This document shows, in pieces, positions 8,368 through 16,003 of a DNA stretch of 64,000 nucleotides. The stretch spans positions 744,001-808,000 of the forward strand of contig NZ_CP015453.1 of the NCBI RefSeq assembly GCF_003096095.1. The letters run 5' to 3'. The translations under genes and the position numbers were made by a program. The notes below the pieces were generated by a model that made no database searches, was not told where the DNA came from, and saw only the letters and a list, made by a program, of their open reading frames with translations. Within the stretch, counting starts at the first letter, position 1. Each line of letters starts with the position of its first letter. The stretch is from Dietzia psychralcaliphila (GTDB lineage: Bacteria; Actinomycetota; Actinomycetes; Mycobacteriales; Mycobacteriaceae).

Positions 8368-9408
8368 CTACAGGTGATCGGCGTAGGTGTCGGGGTCGGC
8401 GTCCGGATCGCCGGTCGGCTCGAAGTGCGTGATGGCCTTCATCGATGCCGGGCGGTCGGCCTCGGGTGTCCAGACCGCGCGCACCCGCATACCCATGCGC
8501 ACCTCGGAGGCCTCGCAGCCGAGAACCAGGTGCTGGATGGGGACGTCGGACCCGTCCAGGAGGATGTACGCGGTGACGTACGGGGGCGTGATCTCCTGAC
8601 CGGCGAACGGCACGTTGACGATGCCGAACGTGGTGACCGTGCCGACGCCGGAGACCTCCACGTACTCGCCCATGGCCACCCCGTCGGAGGGGCAGTAGTC
8701 GCGCGGCGGGACGTAGACCTCGGGTCCGTTGGAGCGACGCCGCCCGAGCACACGGCCCTGCACGATGGCCCGGAGGAACTCGCTCTCGGCGGGACCCGCG
8801 GTGTGGGTCACCGAGAGCCCGATCGGGGTGACGACCATGGTGACGGGCTCGTCCCCGGAGGGCTGCGGGACCTCGTCGTCGTCGCCCTGATCGGTGCCGC
8901 CCGGGTCGTCCCCACCCGCCACGTCCACGGGGACCACGCACGCGATGTCGTGGATGGTCCCGGTCCGCTCGGCGGACCACCGTAGCCGCACGCGCATCCC
9001 CGAGCTCACGTCCTCGGGGCCGTCGGCGGCGAGGGGCAGCAGGATGGCGGTGTCGGCGCCGTCGAACCGGACCAGGGCCCAGGCGAACGGCGAGTCGAGC
9101 GGGTTGACGCCGGTTGGTTCGGGAACCCAGGTCCAGACGACGACGACGCCGTCGATCCCGGTCCCGGAGCCCACCTCGACGAAGTCCGTCAGGGCCTCGT
9201 GCGTGTGGGGGTCGAACTCCACCGGCGGCAGGTGCACGGCGCCGCGGGAGTCGCGGACCCCCACGAGTCGGCGGTCGCGCAGGCCGGTGAAGAACGCGCC
9301 CAGGACCGGTCCGGTCGACCGCGTGTAGTCGAAGGACGGGGCGAGCGGGGCCTCGAGCACGGCCTCGTCGGGCGGGGTGATGTCGACAACGATCTCTCTG
9401 GATGTCAC
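8368..9408 (-). CDS. DUF35 OB-fold acyl-CoA-associated protein (Rv3521-like)
   Basis: The 346-residue protein looks like two DUF35-type OB-fold halves. The first (FFTGLRDRRLVGVRDSRGAVHLPP) and the second (FLRAIVQGRVLGRRRSNGPEVYVPP) carry the same motif, each followed by a strand set with VEVGSGTG/VEVSGVGT. DUF35 proteins partner thiolase-fold enzymes and contact the CoA end of the substrate. The classical rubredoxin-like zinc knuckle (four Cys) is missing; only YCPSDG remains. GTG 9408 is first in the minus-strand ltp operon, directly below a KstR-like operator. M. tuberculosis has the same order Rv3521-ltp4-ltp3. Confidence 0.8.
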   Translation of the reverse strand: MTSREIVVDITPPDEAVLEAPLAPSFDYTRSTGPVLGAFFTGLRDRRLVGVRDSRGAVHLPPVEFDPHTHEALTDFVEVGSGTGIDGVVVVWTWVPEPTGVNPLDSPFAWALVRFDGADTAILLPLAADGPEDVSSGMRVRLRWSAERTGTIHDIACVVPVDVAGGDDPGGTDQGDDDEVPQPSGDEPVTMVVTPIGLSVTHTAGPAESEFLRAIVQGRVLGRRRSNGPEVYVPPRDYCPSDGVAMGEYVEVSGVGTVTTFGIVNVPFAGQEITPPYVTAYILLDGSDVPIQHLVLGCEASEVRMGMRVRAVWTPEADRPASMKAITHFEPTGDPDADPDTYADHL

Positions 9409-9416
9409 GCCACAAG

Positions 9417-9430
9417 TAGAACACGTTCCA
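9417..9430. promoter_or_regulatory. KstR-like operator (ltp operon / Rv3520c-like gene)
   Basis: TAGAACACGTTCCA is one base from a perfect palindrome. It lies 9 bp before the first gene of the ltp operon and 68 bp before the divergent oxidoreductase gene, so it could serve both. Confidence 0.82.
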
Positions 9431-9497
9431 CTGCGCCGTGTGTGACTTTTCGTGAGCCGGACACCGTCGCGGGGCGGTCTGGGTCACACTGGTCCCC

Positions 9498-10532
9498 ATG
9501 AAATTCGCCTTGCAGCTCGGATACTGGGGCGCCCAGCCGCCCACCAACCACGCCGACCTCGTGGTGGCCGCGGACAGGGCGGGGTTCGACACCGTCTTCA
9601 CCGCCGAGGCCTGGGGTTCGGACGCGTTCACCCCGCTCGCCTGGTACGGCTCGCTCACCGAACGCATCCGCCTGTCCACGGCGGTGGTGCAGCTGTCCGC
9701 CCGGACGCCCACGGCCACCGCGATGAGCACCATGACCCTGGACCACCTCTCCGGTGGCCGGTTCTGCCTGGGCCTGGGCGTCTCCGGTCCGCAGGTGGTG
9801 GAGGGCTGGTACGGCCAGCCGTTCGCCAGGCCGTTGGCCCGGACGCGGGAGTACATCGACATCATCCGCGCGGTGCTCCGCCGCGAGGCCCCCGTGACCT
9901 CCGACGGACCCGCGTACGCCCTGCCGTACCAGGGGCCGGGCGCCTCCGGACTGGGCAAACCGCTCAAGTCGATCCTCCACCCGCTGCGCGAGGACGTGCC
10001 CATCTGGCTGGGGGCCGAGGGGCCCAAGAACGTGGCACTCGCCGCCGAGATCGCGGACGGGTGGCTGGGGTTCCTGGCCTCGCCGCGGACCGCGCACGAG
10101 TTCAACGCGTGGCTCGACGAGGGCTTCGCCCGACCCGGCGCGCGGCGGACCCGGGAGGACTTCGAGGTGGCGTTCCTGTGCCAGCTTCACATCACCGACG
10201 ACAGGCGCGCGGTCCTCGACGCGTACAAGCCGTTCACCGCGCTCTACGCCGGTGGCATGGGCGCGGAGGAGAAGAACTTCCACGCCGAGGCGTTCCGCCG
10301 GATGGGCTTCGACGACGACGTCGACCGCATCACCGAGCTGTTCCGCTCCGGGCGCAAGGAGGAGGCCGCGGCGGCGGTCCCGGACGAGATGGTCGAGGCC
10401 ACCGCGATCATCGGCGACGAGGACTCGGTGCGGTCGCAGATCGCCGAGTGGGAGGCCGCGGGTGTGACCATGCTCGTGGTGACGGCCCGCTCGGTGGAGG
10501 AGATCGAGTCACTGAGCCGGTTGATGGACTGA
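9498..10532 (+). CDS. F420-type LLM oxidoreductase (Rv3520c-like)
   Basis: The 344-residue luciferase-like protein begins MKFALQLGYWGAQPPTN and contains GFDTVFTAEAWGSDAFTPLAW and LGLGVSGPQVVEGWYGQPF, which I recognise as the Rv3520c type from the M. tuberculosis cholesterol cluster. It probably uses coenzyme F420; the reaction is unassigned. Divergent from the ltp operon with a KstR-like operator between. The next gene, a FadD, has its own operator and hexamer, so this gene is probably transcribed alone. Confidence 0.82.
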   Translation: MKFALQLGYWGAQPPTNHADLVVAADRAGFDTVFTAEAWGSDAFTPLAWYGSLTERIRLSTAVVQLSARTPTATAMSTMTLDHLSGGRFCLGLGVSGPQVVEGWYGQPFARPLARTREYIDIIRAVLRREAPVTSDGPAYALPYQGPGASGLGKPLKSILHPLREDVPIWLGAEGPKNVALAAEIADGWLGFLASPRTAHEFNAWLDEGFARPGARRTREDFEVAFLCQLHITDDRRAVLDAYKPFTALYAGGMGAEEKNFHAEAFRRMGFDDDVDRITELFRSGRKEEAAAAVPDEMVEATAIIGDEDSVRSQIAEWEAAGVTMLVVTARSVEEIESLSRLMD

Positions 10533-10553
10533 GGCAATCCCTGGACCCCTGGC

Positions 10554-10567
10554 AGGAACAGGTTCTA
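10554..10567. promoter_or_regulatory. KstR-like operator (acyl-CoA synthetase 10578)
   Basis: AGGAACAGGTTCTA keeps the GAAC-N2-GTTC core. Its final TA opens the -10 hexamer TAGTCT (10566-10571), and the ATG follows 6 bp later, so bound repressor would cover the promoter of a leaderless transcript. Confidence 0.8.
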
Positions 10568-10571
10568 GTCT
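10566..10571 (+). promoter_or_regulatory. -10 hexamer TAGTCT, leaderless start
   Basis: TAGTCT is followed by GGGGTC and then ATG 10578, leaving no room for a ribosome site; transcription likely begins at the A of ATG. Confidence 0.6.
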
Positions 10572-10577
10572 GGGGTC

Positions 10578-12182
10578 ATGAGCGCACCCACACCCACCAT
10601 TCCCACCGAGACCGGAGTCCTGAACAACCGGACCGGGGAGTACGTGACCAGTGTCTACCGGATCGCCGAGGCCGAGCCGGATCGCGTCGCGGTGATCGAG
10701 GCGTCCGGCCGCCAGGTGACCTTCGGCGAACTCGTGGACGCGGCACACGGCCACGCGCGGGGACTGCGCGCGCTGGGTCTGGGGGCCGGGGACGGGATCG
10801 TCCTGATGGCGCCGAACAGTATCGGTTTCCTCGAGGTCTACTTCGCCGCACTCGAGATCGGTCTCTACGTGGCCCCCGCCAACTGGCACCTGACCGGGCC
10901 CGAGGTGGCCTACATCCTGGAGAACTCGGGCTCGACGGTGTTCGTGGCCGACGAGAGGTTCGCCGACGTGGCCACCACCGCCGCCGCCGAGGCCGGACTC
11001 GACCCCGCCCGCTGCTACGCGATCGGGGACGTACCGGGGTTCCGGCCGCTCTCCGAGCTCGCCGTCCCGGCCGAGGGGGAGGACCCCTTGCCGTCGGGCC
11101 GCACCCTCGGCGCCCCGATGCTCTACACCTCGGGCACCACCGGTCGCCCCAAGGGCGTGCGCAGGCCTCTGACCGGCGCCTCTCCCGACCAGGTGACGGT
11201 TCCCAACTACTTCTTCTTCGCCGGCTTCGGCATCCAGGGCGCGGACAACGTGCACATTTGCGGCTCACCGCTCTACCACACGGCCGTCCTCAACTTCGTC
11301 GCCATCTCGCTCAACCTGGGCCAGACGGTGGTGCTCATGGACAAGTGGGCCCCGGAGGAGATGCTGCGTCTCATCGACGCGCACGGCGTGACCCAGTCCC
11401 ACATGGTCCCGACCCAGTTCTCGCGTCTGCTCGAGCTGCCGGAGGACGTGCGCGCGAAGTACGACGTGTCGAGCCTCCGGACGATCGTCCACGGCGCCGC
11501 CCCGTGTCCGAAGCACGTCAAGCAGGCGATGTTGGACTGGTGGGGGCCCGTCCTCACCGAGTACTACGCCGGCACCGAGGGCGGTGGCTGCACCATCACC
11601 GGCGAGGAGTGGCTGCGCAAGCCCGGTAGCGTGGGCCGGCCGTGGAAGACCACCACCCTGAAGATCCTCGACGACGACGGCAACGAGTTGCCCGCCGGCG
11701 AAACGGGCAACGTCTACCTCCAGATGCACGGGTCCAAGTTCGAGTATCACCAGGACGCCGAGAAGACTGCGAAGACCTACGTCGGCGAGCTGTTCACCAT
11801 GGGCGACATCGGCTACGTGGACTCCGACGGCTACCTGTTCCTGTGCGACCGCAAGAACGACATGATCATCTCCGGGGGCGTGAACATCTACCCGGCCGAG
11901 ATCGAGTCGGAGATGACCCGCCACGAGGCCGTCCGCGACGTGGCGGTGTTCGGTATCCCGCACCCCGACTGGGGTGAGGAGGTCAAGGCCGTGGTGGAGC
12001 TGGCCGAGGGTTTTGTCGAGTCCGACGAGCTCAAGGCGCAGATCCTCGACGACCTCTCCGGCCGACTGGCCAAGTTCAAGATGCCGCGGTCGATCGACGT
12101 GGTGGAGGAGCTGCCCCGGCAGGCCAACGGCAAGTTGGTCAAGCGCAAGCTCAAGGATCCGTACTGGTCGGACGCGAAGTAG
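10578..12182 (+). CDS. Fatty/steroid acyl-CoA synthetase (FadD family)
   Basis: The 534-residue ANL-superfamily adenylating enzyme has P-loop YTSGTTGRPKGV, the A8 hinge GDIGYVDSDGYLFLCDRKNDMI and the C-terminal lysine motif RQANGKLVKRKL. It would activate a carboxylate to acyl-AMP, then acyl-CoA. No counterpart sits next to Rv3520c in M. tuberculosis, and I cannot assign a numbered FadD with confidence; a FadD4-like type is possible. The KstR-like operator predicts a sterol side-chain or ring-fragment acid as substrate. The start is fixed by the leaderless hexamer spacing. Confidence 0.85.
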   Translation: MSAPTPTIPTETGVLNNRTGEYVTSVYRIAEAEPDRVAVIEASGRQVTFGELVDAAHGHARGLRALGLGAGDGIVLMAPNSIGFLEVYFAALEIGLYVAPANWHLTGPEVAYILENSGSTVFVADERFADVATTAAAEAGLDPARCYAIGDVPGFRPLSELAVPAEGEDPLPSGRTLGAPMLYTSGTTGRPKGVRRPLTGASPDQVTVPNYFFFAGFGIQGADNVHICGSPLYHTAVLNFVAISLNLGQTVVLMDKWAPEEMLRLIDAHGVTQSHMVPTQFSRLLELPEDVRAKYDVSSLRTIVHGAAPCPKHVKQAMLDWWGPVLTEYYAGTEGGGCTITGEEWLRKPGSVGRPWKTTTLKILDDDGNELPAGETGNVYLQMHGSKFEYHQDAEKTAKTYVGELFTMGDIGYVDSDGYLFLCDRKNDMIISGGVNIYPAEIESEMTRHEAVRDVAVFGIPHPDWGEEVKAVVELAEGFVESDELKAQILDDLSGRLAKFKMPRSIDVVEELPRQANGKLVKRKLKDPYWSDAK

Positions 12183-12233
12183 GTCGCCCGGTGCGGGCGC
12201 GCATGCTGGACTCCGAATTGGGCTGACACGCTA

Positions 12234-12277
12234 GTCGAGCCCCTGCGCCCTCGATGGGAGGGTGGCAGGGGCTCGAC
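12234..12277. terminator. Bidirectional hairpin between convergent genes
   Basis: A perfect 13-bp stem, GTCGAGCCCCTGC and its complement, separated by 18 nt, lies between the FadD stop (12182) and the stop of the minus-strand secreted protein (12307). Confidence 0.7.
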
Positions 12278-12306
12278 GCGTTGCGACCGGTCTGACGGTT
12301 ACCTGA

Positions 12307-13050
12307 TCAGCTGATGCCGATCAGCTGGCTGATGTCGAGTCCGTTGATGATCTCCGAGCTGAAGGAGGCCGGGTCGCTGGAGATGCCGCCCGCGGTGGTG
12401 GATCCGGAGGTGAGGGAGCCCAGTCCGAGCCCGTCGAGGCTGCCGGTGAAGGCCTCGGCGGCGTTGGGCTCGCGGATGGTGACGCAGGTGTCGATGGGGT
12501 TGACGATCCATCGGCCGCTGGCGAGCGCGACATCCGTGCCGGCGCCGGTGTTCAAGACAGTGCCGGGCGTAGCATCGTTGGGTACCCGGTAGGTGGTCTC
12601 GAGGGTGACGAAGGAACCGCCGGCGGTGGTCCAGCCCGAGCCCTCGCGGTAGACCGAGTTGTTGCCGGAGTTGGTGCGGACATCGCTGGTCACAGAGGTC
12701 CATGACTGGCCACCAAGGACTTTCCAGACGCTCTCCCGGGCGCGGAGGAGCTCAAAACCCTCTGGGTGGAAGTCGTCGATCCGGGTGACCAGGGCACCGG
12801 CACCGCTGACCGTGGTCCGGAAGGTCACCTCACCGCCGGGGGCGGCCGTGCCGTCGCCGACGACTTCCTTGTTGATGTAGTAGCTGGTGCCCAAGGACCC
12901 GGCCCAACTGCGCTCGACGATCTGGCTGGTCTTGCACTGTGACGTATCCGTGACCTGGGCTGAGGCGGTGGCGGTGCCGACGGTCAGCCCCGACACGGCC
13001 ATCAGAGCGGCCGCCCCCAGAGCGAGCAGCTTCCTGTTGTTCTCAGGCAT
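12307..13050 (-). CDS. Secreted protein with island-type N-domain and SLG-like tail
   Basis: The 247-residue product has a clear Sec signal (hydrophobic LLALGAAALMAVSGLTVG, cleavage after ATASA). The mature part (YYINKEVVGDG, GGEVTFRTTVSG, then TLETTYRVP) has the same motif order as the N-terminal domain of the two Ig-repeat proteins at 18623 and 20263 (SFRIDRTVSEA, GDQVTVRTNVQ, METDYRVLC), so I infer a related beta-sandwich. Two Cys bracket the domain. The C-terminus carries GSLDGLGLGSLTSG. GAAAGGA precedes ATG 13050. No anchor is seen. First gene of the surface island, divergent from the lipoprotein-like gene. Confidence 0.65.
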   Translation of the reverse strand: MPENNRKLLALGAAALMAVSGLTVGTATASAQVTDTSQCKTSQIVERSWAGSLGTSYYINKEVVGDGTAAPGGEVTFRTTVSGAGALVTRIDDFHPEGFELLRARESVWKVLGGQSWTSVTSDVRTNSGNNSVYREGSGWTTAGGSFVTLETTYRVPNDATPGTVLNTGAGTDVALASGRWIVNPIDTCVTIREPNAAEAFTGSLDGLGLGSLTSGSTTAGGISSDPASFSSEIINGLDISQLIGIS

Positions 13051-13431
13051 TCATCGGTCCTTTCGATGTGCAGAAGGCGGCGGCTGCGGTCTTGGTGTGA
13101 TTGGGCAAGCGCCTGATGGAGGTTGGGCCGCCGGAGCCGATGGTCGCGCTTGGAGATGGGCACCCTGCGTGCGGTAACGAATTGCCTTCGCACCCTAAGA
13201 GCTTCCATAACTATGTGTCACGCATCACTATGACGAGCCTGGTTGGGACCATACCGCATGGGCGGTGAGCCGCAAGGCCCACGTGGCGCTGACGTCGGTC
13301 TTAGCGGAGAGAAACGCGGCGGACCGTTTCCGGCGCCCGGGGTCGATCGCGGACCGATCGGAATTGGACGGTTGAAAAGAAAGCTCACCAACCATCTGGA
13401 CGCTCGTGCAGGTGTGAGCTAGGTTACATCC
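13051..13431. other. Divergent intergenic region of the surface island
   Basis: 381 bp without a supported gene. Around 13200-13255 it is AT-richer than its surroundings and contains GTCA-N10-TGAC inside a TGTGTCACGCATC context, a possible regulator site. The right end holds the -10 hexamer for the gene at 13432. Confidence 0.5.
13420..13425 (+). promoter_or_regulatory. -10 hexamer TAGGTT, leaderless start
   Basis: TAGGTT, then ACATCC, then ATG 13432. The 6-bp spacing supports a leaderless transcript and fixes the start of the lipoprotein-like gene. Confidence 0.6.
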
Positions 13432-14121
13432 ATGCCTCGACCCGATTCGTCGTCCTCACGGCTCCACCGGAATCGTCGCGGGACGCTGGCGGCTCTTGCC
13501 GCAGTGGTGGTCCCGATGGCGACCGCTGGCTGCGTGGCCACGGCGGCCCCTGGCGATTCCGCGTCTGCCGAGCAGTTGCGTCAGGAGTACTCCGCGGACG
13601 GTGTGGTGTGGGGAGGCGTCGAGGCGATCCCGTGGGACGAGACCACCGTTCTGGTCCCCGGTGGGCGCGGCAATGAGACGACCTTCCAGATGAGGACATC
13701 CGGAGACGGTGACCTCAACGGCGAGGTGTATCTGGGCGACTGGTCCATCGATCGCGGGAGTGCATGGTTCCGCGTGGACGTGGACGGAGTTCCGGGCCAG
13801 AGCGTCCTCATCGCGTCCGGCGATACCCGCGCGTCGGGCGTGATCGTGAGCAACTTCATGCTCACGTCCGGAAAGTCGGTGGAGTTGACCCTCAGCGTCG
13901 GTGTGCCGTTCGGCGAGACCGCCCAAGCCGCGCGGATCGTCCCTGACTGGGGGCTCGTCCTGGAGGAGAAGGCTCCCTCCGGCGGTGGATCCGGGTCTGC
14001 CGGATCCATCGGCGGCGGCTCGCTGGGATCGAGCGGCGCTGGTTCACGTGGCTCCTCGGGCTCGGTGGGCAGCGGTGGCTCGTCCGGCTCACTGGGAGGC
14101 CCCTCGGTGTTCGGCGGATAG
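13432..14121 (+). CDS. Exported, possibly lipid-anchored protein with Gly/Ser SLG tail
   Basis: The 229-residue product begins with a basic N-terminus and a hydrophobic stretch ending in VPMATAGC. Cys after Ala-Gly could be a lipobox, though Thr at -3 is unusual; simple Sec cleavage is the alternative. The middle (about residues 45-175) is a beta-rich domain without a family I recognise. The last 45 residues are almost entirely Gly and Ser with repeated GSLG/SSGS units, ending SSGSLGGPSVFGG. The same kind of tail ends the Ig-repeat proteins downstream. It is followed by a hairpin, so it is probably not co-transcribed with the signal peptidase operon. Confidence 0.65.
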   Translation: MPRPDSSSSRLHRNRRGTLAALAAVVVPMATAGCVATAAPGDSASAEQLRQEYSADGVVWGGVEAIPWDETTVLVPGGRGNETTFQMRTSGDGDLNGEVYLGDWSIDRGSAWFRVDVDGVPGQSVLIASGDTRASGVIVSNFMLTSGKSVELTLSVGVPFGETAQAARIVPDWGLVLEEKAPSGGGSGSAGSIGGGSLGSSGAGSRGSSGSVGSGGSSGSLGGPSVFGG

Positions 14122-14135
14122 CGCCGGTTTTCCCT

Positions 14136-14158
14136 GCCCCGGGGATTCACGCCGGGGC
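14136..14158 (+). terminator. Short hairpin after the lipoprotein-like gene
   Basis: GCCCCGG and CCGGGGC form a 7-bp GC stem with a 9-nt loop, 15 bp past the stop. Weak but well placed. Confidence 0.5.
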
Positions 14159-14195
14159 TCCTGATCCTGGTCGAGGGCACCCGCCACCGGCCGCC

Positions 14196-14216
14196 GACGG
14201 ACACCAGGTGTCCGTC
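14196..14216. promoter_or_regulatory. 21-bp palindrome upstream of the SipW operon
   Basis: GACGGACACC and its exact complement GGTGTCCGTC flank one central base. It lies about 90 bp before the first signal-peptidase-operon gene and so could be an operator; a transcript hairpin is the alternative. Confidence 0.55.
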
Positions 14217-14307
14217 ACCAACAGCGATGAGAAGGCGCGTGGCCGGTGACATCGCAACGCTGACACGGCCCCCGGCCATCCCAGCGTGTTCACAGAGAAG
14301 AGGAAGC

Positions 14308-14832
14308 ATGAAGAAGATCACCAAGGGTGCGATCGCCCTCGGAGCGGCCGCGCTGCTCCTTGCCGGCGGCGCTGGAACGATGGCGGCGTGGAGCGACGAG
14401 GCAAGCCTCGGTGGCGGCGAGGTCACCGCCGGCCATCTGCGCATCACCGAAGCGGCCGCGGGTGCGTGGACCTGGGCTGACGGTGAGACGTTTGACCCGG
14501 CCACGGACCTGATCGTTCCCGGTGACGTCGTCGAGTACACCGCCTCCTATGATCTCGATGTCGCGGGCACCAACCTCGTCGCCACGCTTACCCCGACTCT
14601 CGGCGGCATTGATGAGACCGGCCTCGGCCAGTACCTGACCGTCGACGCACAGTCGGACACGACAGGCATCACGCTCGGCAACATCACCGAGGCTAACGAC
14701 GGCGACACCGTCGAGGTGACCACCACCATCACGTTCGACTCGGACACCATGGACCAGGACGGTATGGATCTGACGGCCAACCTCGCCGGTTCGACGATCA
14801 CGCTCGAGCAGACCGCTCCGGCGAGCAACTGA
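14308..14832 (+). CDS. Alternate (SipW-type) signal peptide exported protein 1
   Basis: The 174-residue protein starts with KK, a hydrophobic segment and the motif GTMAAWSDEASLGGGEVTAG, the SipW-class signal in which processing occurs before or at the AxWSD region and a conserved Gly follows about ten residues later. It resembles the actinobacterial alternate-signal family typified by Rhodococcus (TIGR04089-like, from memory). The mature domain is acidic, Thr-rich and predicted all-beta, with no Cys, like TasA/camelysin-type fibre subunits; that comparison is inference. ATG 14308 has an AGAGGAAG ribosome site. It is the first gene of a tightly packed operon with two signal peptidases. Confidence 0.8.
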   Translation: MKKITKGAIALGAAALLLAGGAGTMAAWSDEASLGGGEVTAGHLRITEAAAGAWTWADGETFDPATDLIVPGDVVEYTASYDLDVAGTNLVATLTPTLGGIDETGLGQYLTVDAQSDTTGITLGNITEANDGDTVEVTTTITFDSDTMDQDGMDLTANLAGSTITLEQTAPASN

Positions 14833-14846
14833 TCTGAGCTGATCAA

Positions 14847-15386
14847 GTGATACCCGCTCATCTTCGTTGGTCCCTAGCGGCAGCTGCTGTCGCGGGGGTG
14901 TCCGTCTTGTCCGTGCAGCAGACCGGTGCATTATGGAGCGATTCTGCGGAGTCGCCCGGGGCGACCATCAGCTCCGGCCGGCTCGACATCTCTGTCGGCA
15001 CGTCCGAGACCCGGACGGAGGCGTACGGGTTCGCCGATCTGGCGATGGAAGACATGATGAGTGGCGACTCTGTGCAGCGCCCGCTGCACGTGCACAACAC
15101 CGGCAGTGTCGCCATGCAGTACCGGTTGGTTTCGGCTGAACTCGGTGCGGATCTGCCGCTAGATCTGCGGGTCGCCGCGGTGTCCTCCGAGTCCGAATGT
15201 CTGGGCTCGGGGGACACCGCTGGCAGCACGCTGTACTCGGGCGCCCTGCCGTCGGCGTCGACCGCCGACCGCGACCTCGCGGCCGGTGCGTCAGAGATCG
15301 TGTGCTTCCGGGTGGAGATGGTCGACGACCCGACCGCCGGCGAAGAGGGCGCTGCCGTCTTCACGTTTCAGGCGACGCAGTCATGA
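14847..15386 (+). CDS. SipW-type signal exported protein 2
   Basis: A 179-residue protein with an N-terminal hydrophobic segment followed by QTGALWSDSAESPGATISSGRLDI, matching the WSD...G motif of its neighbours. The mature part is a small beta-domain with HNTGSVAMQYRL and a Cys pair (SECLG, IVCFRV) that could form a disulfide. GTG 14847 lies 14 bp after the previous stop and the ribosome site is weak. It overlaps the first signal peptidase gene by ATGA, so enzyme and presumed substrate are translationally coupled. Confidence 0.75.
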   Translation: MIPAHLRWSLAAAAVAGVSVLSVQQTGALWSDSAESPGATISSGRLDISVGTSETRTEAYGFADLAMEDMMSGDSVQRPLHVHNTGSVAMQYRLVSAELGADLPLDLRVAAVSSESECLGSGDTAGSTLYSGALPSASTADRDLAAGASEIVCFRVEMVDDPTAGEEGAAVFTFQATQS

Positions 15387-16003
15387 CCTCGGTCGTGGAC
15401 CGACCGGGGGCGGTGGCGGAGGCCGAACTGGAACGGACCGGGGTGTGGTGGTGGATCCGGACGGTCACGTCCTGGCTGCTCATGCTCATAGCGGTTGCGG
15501 TGCTGGCCGCGCTCGTGGTGGTGCCCCGACTCGCCGGCGCCACTCCGTACACGGTGCTCACGAGCTCGATGGAGCCCACGCTCTCGCCGGGCACGTTGAT
15601 CGTGGTCAAACCCGTCGCCGCCACGGAGCTTCGCGCGGGTGACGTGATCACCTTCCAGATCGAGTCGGACAACCCGGCCGTCAACACCCACCGCATCACG
15701 CAGGTGGCCTACGACGCTCAGGGGACTCCACGGTTTCGGACCCAGGGCGATGCCAACAATGTTGCCGACAGAAACCTGCTGGTCCCCGGGCAGATTCGGG
15801 GAAAGTACTGGTATTCGGTTCCCTACCTCGGCTATGCCAACAACGCGCTGACGGGCGACAGCCGTCAGGTACTGCTCGTGGTCGCAGTGGGTGGGCTGAG
15901 TACCTATGCGCTGTGGATGTTCGGGTCGGGTGTCGCTGACGTTCGGCGCAGGCGCAGCGGTGCGGCCGATGCGGGATCGGAGAATGAGAATGACGACCTC
16001 TGA
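15383..16003 (+). CDS. Signal peptidase I, SipW/ER type, copy 1
   Basis: The 206-residue membrane protein has an N-terminal transmembrane segment (about residues 27-48), then the serine motif LTSSMEPTLSPG and the histidine motif NTHRITQV where bacterial type I enzymes have lysine. Ser-His marks the SipW/archaeal-ER class. Box GDANNVAD and a second transmembrane segment (LLVVAVGGLSTYALWMFG) near the C-terminus complete the family pattern. It likely cleaves the WSD-type signals encoded on both sides. ATG overlaps the upstream stop by four bases. Confidence 0.88.
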   Translation: MTSVVDRPGAVAEAELERTGVWWWIRTVTSWLLMLIAVAVLAALVVVPRLAGATPYTVLTSSMEPTLSPGTLIVVKPVAATELRAGDVITFQIESDNPAVNTHRITQVAYDAQGTPRFRTQGDANNVADRNLLVPGQIRGKYWYSVPYLGYANNALTGDSRQVLLVVAVGGLSTYALWMFGSGVADVRRRRSGAADAGSENENDDL

